Shown here piece by piece: positions 7,527 through 17,068 of a stretch of DNA of 22,950 bases (the stretch's first letter is position 1; the number at the start of each line of letters is the position of its first letter). The stretch covers positions 1-22,950 of the forward strand of contig DATIWX010000065.1 of the NCBI GenBank assembly GCA_035519135.1, written 5' to 3'. Source of the DNA: VBDM01 sp035519135. Its GTDB lineage: Bacteria > Pseudomonadota > Gammaproteobacteria > Burkholderiales > SG8-39. The notes under the pieces are model-generated. The model was given only the letters and a program-made list of their open reading frames with translations, had not been told where the DNA came from and searched no databases. Both the position numbers and the translations under genes were made by a program.

Positions 7527-8326
7527 CTATCGAGCCACCGCGAGCCTGGCGCCGCGGACGCTTTGCGCCGGCTCTTCGTCGAGGCCTTTGAGGCGCAGCC
7601 TCGCGGTGGCGAAATACGCCGGATTGATCTCGAAGCCCGTAAAGCAGCGTCCGTGCTTCACGGCGGCCACGGCCGTGGTTCCGCTCCCCATGAACGGGTC
7701 GAGCACCCTCCCGTCAGGGGGCGCGCTGGCGAGCACCATGCGTTCGATGATCTCGAGCGGCTTTTGGGTGGGATGATCCGCACGCTCCGGATCCTGGCGG
7801 TGCAGCCGCGTCACGCTCCACAGGTCTTTGGGGTTGTAGCCGACTTCGAGCCACTTCTTGCCGACGAAAATCGAGCGCGTCCGCGCGCGCTTGGTTTCGG
7901 GATCGTATGGAATGCGCACGCTGTCCACGTCGAAATAGTAGTCGCGCGATTTCGCGAAAAGTCCGATGGTGTCGTGCACCGAGGAGAATTTCCGGGTGCT
8001 TCCGCCCATGCTCGGCACTTTCCGGTCCCAGATGATCTCGTTCACCATGAGCAAATGAGTTTTCAGATAGCTGAAGACCTCGGGACTGTGCTGCCAGGTG
8101 AGAAAAACGTAGAGGCTCCCGGTCGGCTTGAGCTTGGGAAGAATCGCGTCGATCCAGCGCTTGCTGAATTCGAGATAGGCGTCGCCGCTGAGCCGGTCCG
8201 AGTCGTTGCCGTAGTCTTTCCCCAGCCCGTAGGGCGGATCGGCAATGACGAGGTCGATGCTCGCGTCCTGCACGCGGGCGATCCCCTGGAAGAAATCCAG
8301 GTTCAGCAGGATCGCGCGAGCGTCGC

Positions 8327-8330
<4 letters not shown>
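7527..8330 (-). CDS. Beta-class DNA (adenine-N6 type) methyltransferase in the trp cluster
   Basis: About 267 aa SAM-dependent DNA methylase of the N6_N4_Mtase family. Motif order is IV, then target-recognition region, then X and I: DPPY at 31-34, PTQKP at 187-191, DPFMGSGTT (motif I, SAM binding) at 211-219, with FEINPAYF after it. This permuted order defines the beta class. The best start is TTG at 8330-8328, which overlaps the trpB TGA as TTGA and has GGGA about 8 nt upstream. The next in-frame GTG would remove conserved residues before DPPY, and the longer open frame upstream is only trpB shadow. No restriction endonuclease is nearby, so it looks like an orphan methylase. From memory, the counterpart in trp clusters of Burkholderia and Ralstonia modifies GTWWAC; that specificity is inferred here. 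Confidence 0.9.
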
Positions 8331-9512
<1,182 letters not shown>

Positions 9513-9526
<14 letters not shown>

Positions 9527-10136
9527 GCCTCACTGCTCCGATGAATGCCGCGATCTTCGCGGCGTCCTTGATTCCCTTGGAGACCTCGACACCGGTCGAC
9601 ACGTCCACGGCATAGGGTCTGACGCGCCCGACGGCCTCCGCGACGTTGTCCGCCGTCAGGCCCCCTGAGAGGATCACCGGCTTCGCCGTCTCCCGCGGCA
9701 CCAGACCCCAGTCGAACGCGCCTCCGGTGCCGCCCCACAGGTCCTCGTGAAACGCATCGAGCATCCATGCCCGCGCAGCCGCATGAGGGGACAGGTATTT
9801 TAGCAAATCCAGGTCCGGACGAATCCGTGCCGCCTTGATGTAGGGTCGCGAAAACCCCGAGCAGAAATCCGGCGGCTCGTCGCCATGGAACTGCAGCAGC
9901 GTCACCCCGCACTCGCGGATGACGGTTTCGACTTCGTCGCGCGAGGGATTCACGAACACCGCCACCGTCGAGACGAAAGCCGGCATGGCGGCGACGATCT
10001 GCCGCGCTCGCTCGAGGGTCACGCAGCGCGGGCTCGGGCGGTAGAACACCAGCCCGATCGCATCGGCGCCCTGCGCCGCGGCGGCAAGCGCGTCCTCCGC
10101 TCGCGTAATGCCGCAGATCTTGACTCGCGTTCTCAT
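9513..10136 (-). CDS. trpF: Phosphoribosylanthranilate isomerase TrpF
   Basis: 207 aa TIM-barrel enzyme. It performs the Amadori rearrangement of N-(5-phosphoribosyl)anthranilate to CdRP. The general base Cys8 (KICGIT) and general acid Asp127 (LDAFHEDLWGGTG) are both present. Phosphate-binding glycines occur in LSGGL and in VSTGVE. The ATG overlaps the truA stop as ATGA (10136-10133); the 3' end overlaps trpB by 14 nt. The trpE, trpG, trpD and trpC genes are not in this window, so the pathway is split, as in many betaproteobacteria. Confidence 0.96.
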
Positions 10137-10927
10137 CGGGCGAGCCCCAGGTCGAACGGCAGCATGTCGGCGAAGGCCGGCAGGTTCCAGCGCGCGTCAT
10201 ACCGGACCCTGGAGAGATACAGGCCTTCCGCAGAAAAGGTCGGCGCCGCGCGCCGGCGGTCGCGCGCGAGGACGAGCTCGGCGATCCAGGCAGGCGGATG
10301 CTTGCCTTTGCCTACATAGACCAGACTGCCGACGATGTTGCGGATCATGTGATGCAGAAACGCATTCGCGGTGAAATCGAAGAGGAAATACACGCCCGCC
10401 GCCCGGATTGTCGCGCGTTCGATCACTCTCACGGGGCTCTTCGCCTGACACTCCGCCGAGCGGAAGCTCGAAAAATCGTGCTCTCCGACAAGGTAACTTG
10501 CTGCTTCCCGCATTTTTTCAAGGTCCAGCTGCAGGTGAAACCATCCGGTCAGACCCGCGAGCAGCGCCGGCCGCACCGCATGGTTGTAGAGCACGTAACG
10601 GTAGGTTCGCGATACCGCCGAGTAGCGTGCGTGAAAATCCTCGGGCACCGGCGCCGCCCATTGCACGGCGATCCCGGCGGGCAGTTGCGTGTTCGTACCG
10701 CGAACCCAAGCCGACTCGGGGCGGTCCGCGCTCGTCTCGAAGTGGGCAACTTGGGCGCTCGCGTGCACGCCCGCATCGGTGCGGCCGGCGGCCGTCAGCT
10801 TGATTGGCTCTCCGCCGATCCCTGCCAGCGCGCGCTCGATGTGGTCCTGCACGGTATTGCCGGAGGGCTGCGACTGCCAGCCTTCGAGCCCTGCGCCGCA
10901 GTAGCTCACTCCGATGGCCCATTTCAT
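10133..10927 (-). CDS. truA: tRNA pseudouridine(38-40) synthase TruA
   Basis: 264 aa. Converts uridines 38, 39 and 40 of the tRNA anticodon arm to pseudouridine. Seen: catalytic Asp51 in AGRTDAGVHA, the YRYVLYN segment, and the C-terminal FLHHMIRNIVGSL motif of TruA. I chose the ATG at 10925-10927 (MKWAIGVSYCG). The frame is open to a GTG at 10960, but that codon lies inside the fimV terminator hairpin. GGGA lies about 10 nt before the ATG. The stop overlaps trpF by 4 nt. The fimV-truA-trpF order is typical of betaproteobacteria. No separate promoter is visible in the 69-nt gap. Confidence 0.95.
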   Translation of the reverse strand: MKWAIGVSYCGAGLEGWQSQPSGNTVQDHIERALAGIGGEPIKLTAAGRTDAGVHASAQVAHFETSADRPESAWVRGTNTQLPAGIAVQWAAPVPEDFHARYSAVSRTYRYVLYNHAVRPALLAGLTGWFHLQLDLEKMREAASYLVGEHDFSSFRSAECQAKSPVRVIERATIRAAGVYFLFDFTANAFLHHMIRNIVGSLVYVGKGKHPPAWIAELVLARDRRRAAPTFSAEGLYLSRVRYDARWNLPAFADMLPFDLGLAR

Positions 10928-10940
10928 CTTTTTCGTTCCC

Positions 10941-10973
10941 GAAAATAGCAATCGGCGCACGAGGCGCCGATTG
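10941..10973 (-). terminator. Intrinsic terminator after fimV
   Basis: On the minus strand CAATCGGCGC pairs with GCGCCGATTG (10973-10949), a perfect 10-bp stem with a 5-nt loop, 23 nt beyond the fimV stop. A modest U-rich tail (CTATTTTC) follows. The short T-run suggests incomplete termination, which would let some transcripts continue into truA-trpFB. Confidence 0.75.
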
Positions 10974-10996
10974 TCTGCCGAGAATTCCGGTGGTGA

Positions 10997-13987
10997 TCAG
11001 CCGAGCGCCTGGAGCATCGTCTGGGCCTGCTGCTGCTGCGCGGTGTCGCCTTCCTTGACGACTTCCTTCAGCAACTCGCGGGCGCCGTCCTTGTCTCCCA
11101 TCTCCTCATATGCCTTCGCAAGGTCGAGCTTGGTCGCGACTTCCTGCCATCGGGCATCCGGGGCGCCGCCCGATCCGTTGCCGCTCCCGGCTGCGGGCGT
11201 GCCCAGATCGAGGCTGATGCTGGCGAGATCCAGGGATGGCGCCTTGGGCGCTTCGGTCTTCGGCTCGCCGCCGGACTTCGTCCCGAGGTCGAAATCGATC
11301 GTCCCCAGCTCGGTCGCGGGACCGGCGCCGGGAGCGGCAGGAGCCGCGACGGCGCCGCCCGGGCTATCGCCCATCGGCAGGTCGAAGTCGATGCTCAGCG
11401 CGGGTTCCGCCCCTGCGGAACTTGCCGACGCAAACGGCGCCGCAGCAGCGGCACTCTTGTCACCGCCGAGGCCAAGATCGAAATCCAGGCCTGCCCCGGG
11501 TGCGGCCGACCCGGTCGAGGCCGCCCCCAGATCGAGGTCGGGCAGCGGAGCGGATGCGGTGGTCGAAGTGCCAATGTCGAAATCGATGTTGAGCGGAACC
11601 TCGGTTTGCGGCGGTGCCGAGGTCGTTGGCGGGTTGAAAGCCGGCATCTGAGCCGTTTCATTGAAGCCCGGCGGGAGTTGCGACGGGGCTGCCGAAGACG
11701 GGCTGCCGCCCTTGCCTCCGTAGAGGGCGTTGCCGGGGTCGATCGACAATCCGAGGGCCGCGACCTTTTCCCATTCCGCACCTCGTCCTCCGGTGGCGGA
11801 ATGCAGGTCGTTTGCCGCTGCCTCGAACGCCCTGGTGTCCTTCCGATTGGCGTAGATCTCGAGCAACTTGACCCGGATCGCCTGGCGGCTGGAATCCTTG
11901 GAGAGCGCGTCCTTGAGAATCTCCTCCGCCTGAGCATCGCGTCCGTAGGCCATATAGACGTCGGCTTCGGCGATCGGATCGATCTCTTCGGCACTGGCCT
12001 TGCCTCCGCCCTGGCCGAAATCGCTCTGGATCGAGCTCGAGCTCGTGTCGACGTTGCGGCCGCCGACGCTCCCCAGCACCGAGTCCGCGTCCGAAGGCAC
12101 GACGCTCATGATGCTGTTTTCGAACTGCGCGTTGCGCTTCCTGCGCCACGCGTAAGCCGCATAGCCCACGAGCAGAACGACGGCGCCGCCGGCCCCGCTC
12201 AGGACCATGGGATCGCCGAGCAAGTCGTCGATGAAACTCACCTCGACCGCGGGAGGCGCGGTTGCAGGTTTCTTGGGTGCGGCCTTGGCGGCTTCAGTCT
12301 TCGGCGGCTCGGGGGCCTTCGCCACGTCCGGGGCCTTGGCGGCTTCGGGAGCTTTCGCGGCTTCCGGAGCCTTTGCCGCTTCCGGGGCCTTGGCTACGGC
12401 GGGTGCCTCCGGAGCCTTGGTGGCCGCCGTCGGCGCCTTCGCAGCTTCCGGAGCTTTCGCAGCCTCGGGTGCTTTGGCGGCGGGCGCCGCCTTGGCGGGT
12501 TCAGGGGCCTTCGCAGCTTCGGGGGCTTTCGGAGCGGCCTTGGCGGGTTCCGGGGCCTTGGCAGTGGGCTCCACCTTTGCAGCGGGCGCGGCTTTCGCCG
12601 GTTCCGCCGCTTTCTGAGCGGGCGCAGCCTTTGCCGCTTCCGCCTGCTGCTGCGCCTGCGCCGCAGCCTTGTTCTTCACTTCCAGGAGATTCTGCAGGTC
12701 CTGCACATTCTTCTGGAGGAGCGCAATGCGCTCGTTTGCCTCCTTCAAGGCATTGTCCTTCGCCGCGAGATCGTCCGCTGCCGCGGCACCCGCGGCCTTC
12801 GCGCCGCGCTTCGCTTCGTCTCCGCGCGATAGGCGCAACTCGTCCTTGGGCGGCTGCTGGGACGCAGCCGGCTTCTCCTCCTTGGGCGGGCTGATCTGGC
12901 CTGACACTTGACGCGGCGCCCCCTGGGGAGCCGACGACGACGCAACGGCAAGGCCCAGGCTGCGCCGATAGTCGTTGAAATCGGCGTACTGCGCGGAAAC
13001 GATGCGACGCGCGTCGGCGGGGGCTACGCCCTCGGCCGCATCCCTGTCCGGAATGCTGATGATCTTGCCGGCGCGCAGACGATTCATGTTGTCGGCGACG
13101 AACGCATCCGGATTCGCCCGGAACAACGCCACGAGCATCTGCTGCAGCGTCACGCCTTCGACTTGATTGCGGAGCGCGATCTTCGACAGCGTATCGCCGC
13201 GCACGACTTCATAGGTGCTCGTCACCCCGGGTTCCTGGGCCAGCTCGCCCGGCGCCGCAGCTTGCGGCGCCGCGTCCACCTGCGCTCCTTCGGGTTCGGA
13301 GCGCCCCGGTTCAATCGGCAGGACCTCGACTTGCCCCGGAGGTGGAGCCGGTTCCGCGCTTGAGGCGCTCGGGGCAACGGCGACGACGGCCGCACCCGGC
13401 TCGACCGGAGCAGACGCAGGAACATTCGGCCCGAGCGGAACGATGGCAACGACCGGGGCCGGTTCCGCCGCCGCTGCCGCCGGCGCTGGCGCTGGCGGAG
13501 ACGGTTCCGCTTGCGGCGCGGCTTGCTCGGTTGGGACGGCCAGGGGTGCCGCAGCCTGAACAGGCTCCAGCTTCTTGGGACCTGCGTACTCTGGCGGATC
13601 GAGCAGGAAGGTGTACTCACGGACCAGACGTCCGTTTGCCCAGTTGAGCTCGACCAGCATATCCACGAAGGGCTCGTTCATGGGCTGAGTGGAGGTGAGC
13701 GCCATGACGTACTGCCCGCCGGGGCGCCGCTGGACGGCAAACTTCACCGACAGCAGCGCCGGATTCAGTTCCACGCTGGCTTGGCGGAAAACCTCCGACG
13801 GCGCGAGCCGCGCGCCCAGCGTGTCGCCCTCACCCTTCTGCAAGGAAACGATCTCGATTTCCGCCTTGAGCGGCTGCCCGAGCGTGGACAGCACCGACAG
13901 TTTGCCCAAGCCGGCGGCGAGCGCGAGCGAAGGCAAAGTCAGACCCGCAATTGCCGCCAAAGAAGTTTTAGAGGCGAAGCTCCCCAC
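10997..13987 (-). CDS. fimV: FimV-like polar peptidoglycan-binding protein
   Basis: About 996 aa. Parts in order: a signal peptide ending near ALAA; the conserved FimV N-terminal domain (GLGKLSVLSTLGQPLKAEIE to EYTFLLDPPEY); a Pro/Ala-rich linker; a LysM domain (YEVVRGDTLSKIA, about 259-314); a coiled coil (around 400-445); a long Lys-Ala-Pro-Glu repeat tract (about 455-575); one transmembrane helix (about 592-612, then RRKR); a TPR-like segment; repeated acidic IDFDLG-type motifs; and the C-terminal FimV domain (WQEVATKLDLAKAYEEMGD). FimV proteins organise cell poles and support type IV pili and twitching. The GTG at 13987 has AGGG with a 6-nt spacer. Another GTG at 14005 adds six residues but lacks a ribosome site and lies only about 7 nt from the predicted transcription start. 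The annotated end domain is intact. Confidence 0.9.
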   Translation of the reverse strand: MGSFASKTSLAAIAGLTLPSLALAAGLGKLSVLSTLGQPLKAEIEIVSLQKGEGDTLGARLAPSEVFRQASVELNPALLSVKFAVQRRPGGQYVMALTSTQPMNEPFVDMLVELNWANGRLVREYTFLLDPPEYAGPKKLEPVQAAAPLAVPTEQAAPQAEPSPPAPAPAAAAAEPAPVVAIVPLGPNVPASAPVEPGAAVVAVAPSASSAEPAPPPGQVEVLPIEPGRSEPEGAQVDAAPQAAAPGELAQEPGVTSTYEVVRGDTLSKIALRNQVEGVTLQQMLVALFRANPDAFVADNMNRLRAGKIISIPDRDAAEGVAPADARRIVSAQYADFNDYRRSLGLAVASSSAPQGAPRQVSGQISPPKEEKPAASQQPPKDELRLSRGDEAKRGAKAAGAAAADDLAAKDNALKEANERIALLQKNVQDLQNLLEVKNKAAAQAQQQAEAAKAAPAQKAAEPAKAAPAAKVEPTAKAPEPAKAAPKAPEAAKAPEPAKAAPAAKAPEAAKAPEAAKAPTAATKAPEAPAVAKAPEAAKAPEAAKAPEAAKAPDVAKAPEPPKTEAAKAAPKKPATAPPAVEVSFIDDLLGDPMVLSGAGGAVVLLVGYAAYAWRRKRNAQFENSIMSVVPSDADSVLGSVGGRNVDTSSSSIQSDFGQGGGKASAEEIDPIAEADVYMAYGRDAQAEEILKDALSKDSSRQAIRVKLLEIYANRKDTRAFEAAANDLHSATGGRGAEWEKVAALGLSIDPGNALYGGKGGSPSSAAPSQLPPGFNETAQMPAFNPPTTSAPPQTEVPLNIDFDIGTSTTASAPLPDLDLGAASTGSAAPGAGLDFDLGLGGDKSAAAAAPFASASSAGAEPALSIDFDLPMGDSPGGAVAAPAAPGAGPATELGTIDFDLGTKSGGEPKTEAPKAPSLDLASISLDLGTPAAGSGNGSGGAPDARWQEVATKLDLAKAYEEMGDKDGARELLKEVVKEGDTAQQQQAQTMLQALG
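12258..12620 (-). repeat. KAPEAAK-type low-complexity coding repeat in fimV
   Basis: About 120 codons are built from variants of a 5-7 residue unit (KAPEAA, KAPEPAKAAP, KAPEVAK-like). The DNA shows recurrent, imperfect short units such as cttcggggccttggcggc on the plus strand. This Lys/Ala/Pro/Glu tract lies between the coiled coil and the transmembrane helix and probably spans the periplasm as an extended linker. Its repeat number may vary between strains. Confidence 0.85.
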
Positions 13988-14018
13988 CTGCCACCCTAAA
14001 CCCACGTGGAAACAAACT

Positions 14019-14047
14019 AAAATACCATCATGGCCTTAGCCTTGCAA
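14019..14047 (-). promoter_or_regulatory. Sigma70-like promoter for fimV
   Basis: Minus strand TTGCAA (14047-14042), a 17-nt spacer, then TATTTT (14024-14019). Each hexamer matches four of six consensus bases. The predicted start near 14012 gives a leader of about 25 nt to the GTG at 13987. Confidence 0.45.
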
Positions 14048-14100
14048 GCTCAACTTTCACGTCGGAAAGCGCCTCAAGCCTCTATTTTTCAAAGCATTTG

Positions 14101-14129
14101 GCCTGTTTCCCCCCTGGAACAGAGCAGGC
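14101..14129 (-). other. Hairpin-forming segment in the asd-fimV gap
   Basis: Minus strand GCCTG...CAGGC encloses TTCC-aggggg-GGAA-type pairing 27 nt past the asd stop. No T-run follows, so it is at best a weak or Rho-assisted 3' end for the leu-asd transcript. The remainder of the 169-nt gap holds only the fimV promoter. Confidence 0.35.
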
Positions 14130-14156
14130 GCCAGGAACGCGAGGAAAGAATTTCGA

Positions 14157-15281
14157 CTAGGAGGCGGCGTCGAGGAGAATGCGCAGCATTCTCCTGAGCG
14201 GCTCCGCAGCGCCCCAGAGCAGTTGGTCACCCACGGTGAACGCGGCAAGGTATGAAGCGCTCTTGTCCAAGGCAAGTTTGCGGATGCGTCCGATCGGGAC
14301 CTGCAGTGTGCCGCTCACCGCTGCCGGGGTCAGCTCGCGCAGGCTCGCTTCGCGCTGGTTCGGGACGACGCGCACCCAGCCGTTCGCTTCTGCGAGCCTC
14401 TGTTCGATCTCATCGATCGGCACATCCCGCCTGAGCTTCACGGTCAGCGCCTGGCTGTGGCAGCGCATTGCACCGATGCGCACGCACACACCGTCGATCG
14501 GGATCGGGCGATCCTCGCGCCCGAGGATCTTGTTGCCCTCGGCCTGTCCTTTCCATTCCTCCCGGCTCTGGCCGTTGCCGAGATCCTTGTCGATCCAGGG
14601 AAGCAGGCTGCCGGCGAGCGGGAACCCGAATTGTGTCGATGGAAGCGAGCCGTCCCGAAGCGCGGAAGTCACCGCCTTGTCGAGATCGAGAATGGCTCCT
14701 GCGGGATCCTCCAGGGCCGCTTTCGCCTCCTGGTGCGCGAATCCCATCTGCCGCACCAGCTCGCGCATGTGCTCGGCGCCGGCGCCCGAGGCCGCCTGGT
14801 AGGTCATTGCAGTGACCCACTCGACCAGGTCCGCCTTGAACAGGCCGTGCAGGCCCATGAGCATCAGGCTCACGGTGCAATTGCCCCCGATGTAGCTGCG
14901 CACGCCCCGCGAGAGCGCGTCCTTGATTACATCCAGGTTGACCGGGTCCAGGACGATGACGGCGTCCTCCCGCATGCGCAGGGCGGATGCCGCGTCGATC
15001 CAGTAGCCTTTCCATCCCGAGGCGCGCAATTGCGGAAAGATCGCGTTGGTGTAGTCGCCGCCCTGGCAGGAGACGATAACGTCCATCGCCGCGAGCTCCT
15101 TCACGCTGTTCGCGTCCTTGAGCGGCGCGCTTTCCTTCCCGACAAAAGGTCCCATCTGGCCGACCCGGGACGTCGAGAAAAATACCGGCTCGATCAGCGC
15201 GAAGTCGCGCTCGGCGTGCATGCGCTGCATCAACACCGATCCGACCATCCCGCGCCAACCGACGAATCCCACTCGCTTCAT
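14157..15281 (-). CDS. asd: Aspartate-semialdehyde dehydrogenase Asd
   Basis: 374 aa NADPH enzyme. It reduces aspartyl phosphate to aspartate semialdehyde, the branch point for Lys/diaminopimelate, Thr and Met. Seen: the dinucleotide-binding start VGFVGWRGMVGSVL, catalytic Cys135 in GGNCTVSLM, SCQGGDYTN, and the RIGAMRCHSQALTVKL segment carrying the active-site histidine. Its length and GGNCTVSLM motif are of the enteric Asd type. The ATG (15279-15281) follows GGGA with a 7-nt spacer, in a 54-nt gap after leuB. The leuCDB-asd order is widespread in betaproteobacteria. Confidence 0.97.
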   Translation of the reverse strand: MKRVGFVGWRGMVGSVLMQRMHAERDFALIEPVFFSTSRVGQMGPFVGKESAPLKDANSVKELAAMDVIVSCQGGDYTNAIFPQLRASGWKGYWIDAASALRMREDAVIVLDPVNLDVIKDALSRGVRSYIGGNCTVSLMLMGLHGLFKADLVEWVTAMTYQAASGAGAEHMRELVRQMGFAHQEAKAALEDPAGAILDLDKAVTSALRDGSLPSTQFGFPLAGSLLPWIDKDLGNGQSREEWKGQAEGNKILGREDRPIPIDGVCVRIGAMRCHSQALTVKLRRDVPIDEIEQRLAEANGWVRVVPNQREASLRELTPAAVSGTLQVPIGRIRKLALDKSASYLAAFTVGDQLLWGAAEPLRRMLRILLDAAS

Positions 15282-15335
15282 GTCATTTCCCGGGTTGCCC
15301 GTCCACCTATGCTAACGCACCGAGCCGCGAAAAGC

Positions 15336-16406
15336 CTACTGCGTCAGAGCGTCGACGACCGCGTCGCCCATCTCCCTCGTTCCCACCTTGCGGCTTCCCG
15401 TCCTGAAAATGTCGGCGGTGCGGTATCCCCGGGAGAGTACTCTTCTCACCGCCGCCTCGACTCGCTCGGCGGCGGCATCCTGGTTGAGGCTGTAGCGCAG
15501 CATCATCGCGGCCGAGAGAATCGCCGCCAGGGGATTGGCGATATTCCGCCCCGCAATGTCGGGCGCAGACCCGTGGATCGGCTCGTACAGCCCTTTGCCT
15601 GCCTCGTCCAGGGAGGCCGAGGGCAGCATGCCGATCGAACCGGTCAGCATGGACGCCTCGTCCGAGAGGATGTCGCCGAACATGTTTCCCGTGACGATAA
15701 CGTCGAACTGCTTGGGATTCTTGAGGAGCTGCATCGCGGCGTTGTCCACGTACATGTGCGACAGCTCCACGGCCGGGTATTCCTTGCCGACAGCGCTCAC
15801 GACCTCCCGCCACAACTGCGAAGTCTCGAGGACGTTGGCCTTGTCGACCGAGCACAGCTTCTTGCGGCGCTTCAGCGCGGCGCGAAAGCCGGCGTGCGCG
15901 ATGCGGCGGATCTCCGGCTCCGAGTAACGCATGGTATCGAAGCCTTCGCGGACCCCGTTCTCGAGAGTGCGGATGCCGCGCGGCCGGCCGAAGTAGATGT
16001 CGCCCGTCAGCTCGCGCACTATCAGGATATCGAGCCCCGCCACCACCTCGGGCCTGAGCGTCGATGCGTCCGCGAGCTCCGCAAAGACCGAGGCGGGCCG
16101 CAGATTGGCGAACAGGTCCAGCTCCTTCCTCAGCCTCAGTATCGCCTGCTCGGGCCGCTTGTCGCGCGGCAGAGCGTCGTAGCGCGGGCCGCCCACCGCG
16201 CCGAACAGGATCGCATCCGCCTTCCTCGCGGCCTGCAGCGTCGCCTCGGGAATCGGGTCTCCTGCCGCGTCGTAAGCGGCGCCGCCGACCAGGGCCTGTT
16301 CCACGTCGAGCCTGAGACCCTCGCTCTCGAGGACACCCAGGACCTTCATCGCCTCGGCGACGACCTCCGGACCGACGCCGTCGCCGGGAAGCACTGCGAT
16401 CTTCAT
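15336..16406 (-). CDS. leuB: 3-isopropylmalate dehydrogenase LeuB
   Basis: 356 aa NAD-dependent decarboxylating dehydrogenase that converts 3-isopropylmalate to 2-oxoisocaproate. Seen: the LPGDGVGPEVV start, FGAVGGP, the substrate-binding arginines in LRLRKELDLFANLRP, RELTGDIYFG, the catalytic-lysine region VDKANVLETS, the metal-binding FGDILSDEAS segment and the NAD-binding HGSAPDIAG. The ATG lies 7 nt after the leuD stop. It is the third gene of the leuCDB operon. Length is normal. Confidence 0.98.
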   Translation of the reverse strand: MKIAVLPGDGVGPEVVAEAMKVLGVLESEGLRLDVEQALVGGAAYDAAGDPIPEATLQAARKADAILFGAVGGPRYDALPRDKRPEQAILRLRKELDLFANLRPASVFAELADASTLRPEVVAGLDILIVRELTGDIYFGRPRGIRTLENGVREGFDTMRYSEPEIRRIAHAGFRAALKRRKKLCSVDKANVLETSQLWREVVSAVGKEYPAVELSHMYVDNAAMQLLKNPKQFDVIVTGNMFGDILSDEASMLTGSIGMLPSASLDEAGKGLYEPIHGSAPDIAGRNIANPLAAILSAAMMLRYSLNQDAAAERVEAAVRRVLSRGYRTADIFRTGSRKVGTREMGDAVVDALTQ

Positions 16407-16413
16407 GAATCGG

Positions 16414-17055
16414 CTACCCGAACAGCCAGGGCTGCTCGAGCCGGCGCCGCTCCTCGAAGGCGCGGATCTTGTCCGCGTGGCGCAGGGTGAGCCCGATGTC
16501 GTCCAGGCCGTTGAGGAGACAATACTTGAAGAAAGGGTCGATTTCGAAACGCATCGCCTTGCCCGCGTCCGCCGTCGCGACCATCTGCTTCTCCAGATCG
16601 ACGATCAAGCGGAATCCCGGAAAGGCGGCGACCTCGTGGAACAGCCGGTCCACCTCCCCTTCGCCGAGAACCACCGGCAGCAGGCCGTTCTTGGAGCAGT
16701 TGTTGTAGAAGATATCCGCGTAGGAAGGCGCGATGATTGCGCGAAAGCCGTATTCGGCGAGTGCCCAGGGCGCGTGCTCGCGCGAGCTGCCGCAGCCGAA
16801 ATTCTTGCGCGCGAGCAGGATGCTCGCGCCCCTGTAGCGCGGCTGATTGAGCACGAAATCGGGGTTGAGCCGGCGCTCCGAGTCGGGCTTGCCCGGCCAG
16901 CCCTCGTCGAGATAGCGCCACGCATCGAAGAGATTGGGACCGAACCCGGTGCGCCGGATCGATTTCAGGAATTGCTTGGGGATGATCTGGTCGGTGTCGA
17001 CGTTGGCCCGATCGAGGGGCGCAACCAAGCCGTTCAATACGGTGAATTTTTCCAT
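16414..17055 (-). CDS. leuD: 3-isopropylmalate dehydratase small subunit LeuD
   Basis: 213 aa swivelling-domain subunit of isopropylmalate isomerase, partner of LeuC. Seen: the N-terminal VAPLDRANVDTDQIIPKQFL and FGCGSSREHAPWAL, the conserved LeuD loop for substrate binding. The ATG (17053-17055) is 13 nt past the leuC stop, and the stop is 7 nt before leuB. No entericidin or other small gene is inserted between leuC and leuD, as is seen in some relatives. Confidence 0.97.
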   Translation of the reverse strand: MEKFTVLNGLVAPLDRANVDTDQIIPKQFLKSIRRTGFGPNLFDAWRYLDEGWPGKPDSERRLNPDFVLNQPRYRGASILLARKNFGCGSSREHAPWALAEYGFRAIIAPSYADIFYNNCSKNGLLPVVLGEGEVDRLFHEVAAFPGFRLIVDLEKQMVATADAGKAMRFEIDPFFKYCLLNGLDDIGLTLRHADKIRAFEERRRLEQPWLFG

Positions 17056-17068
17056 CAGCGCTTCTTTC

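Noticed and set aside
10928..10960. GTG start giving TruA eleven more residues
   Set aside because: The GTG lies within the fimV terminator stem and the extra residues are not TruA-like.
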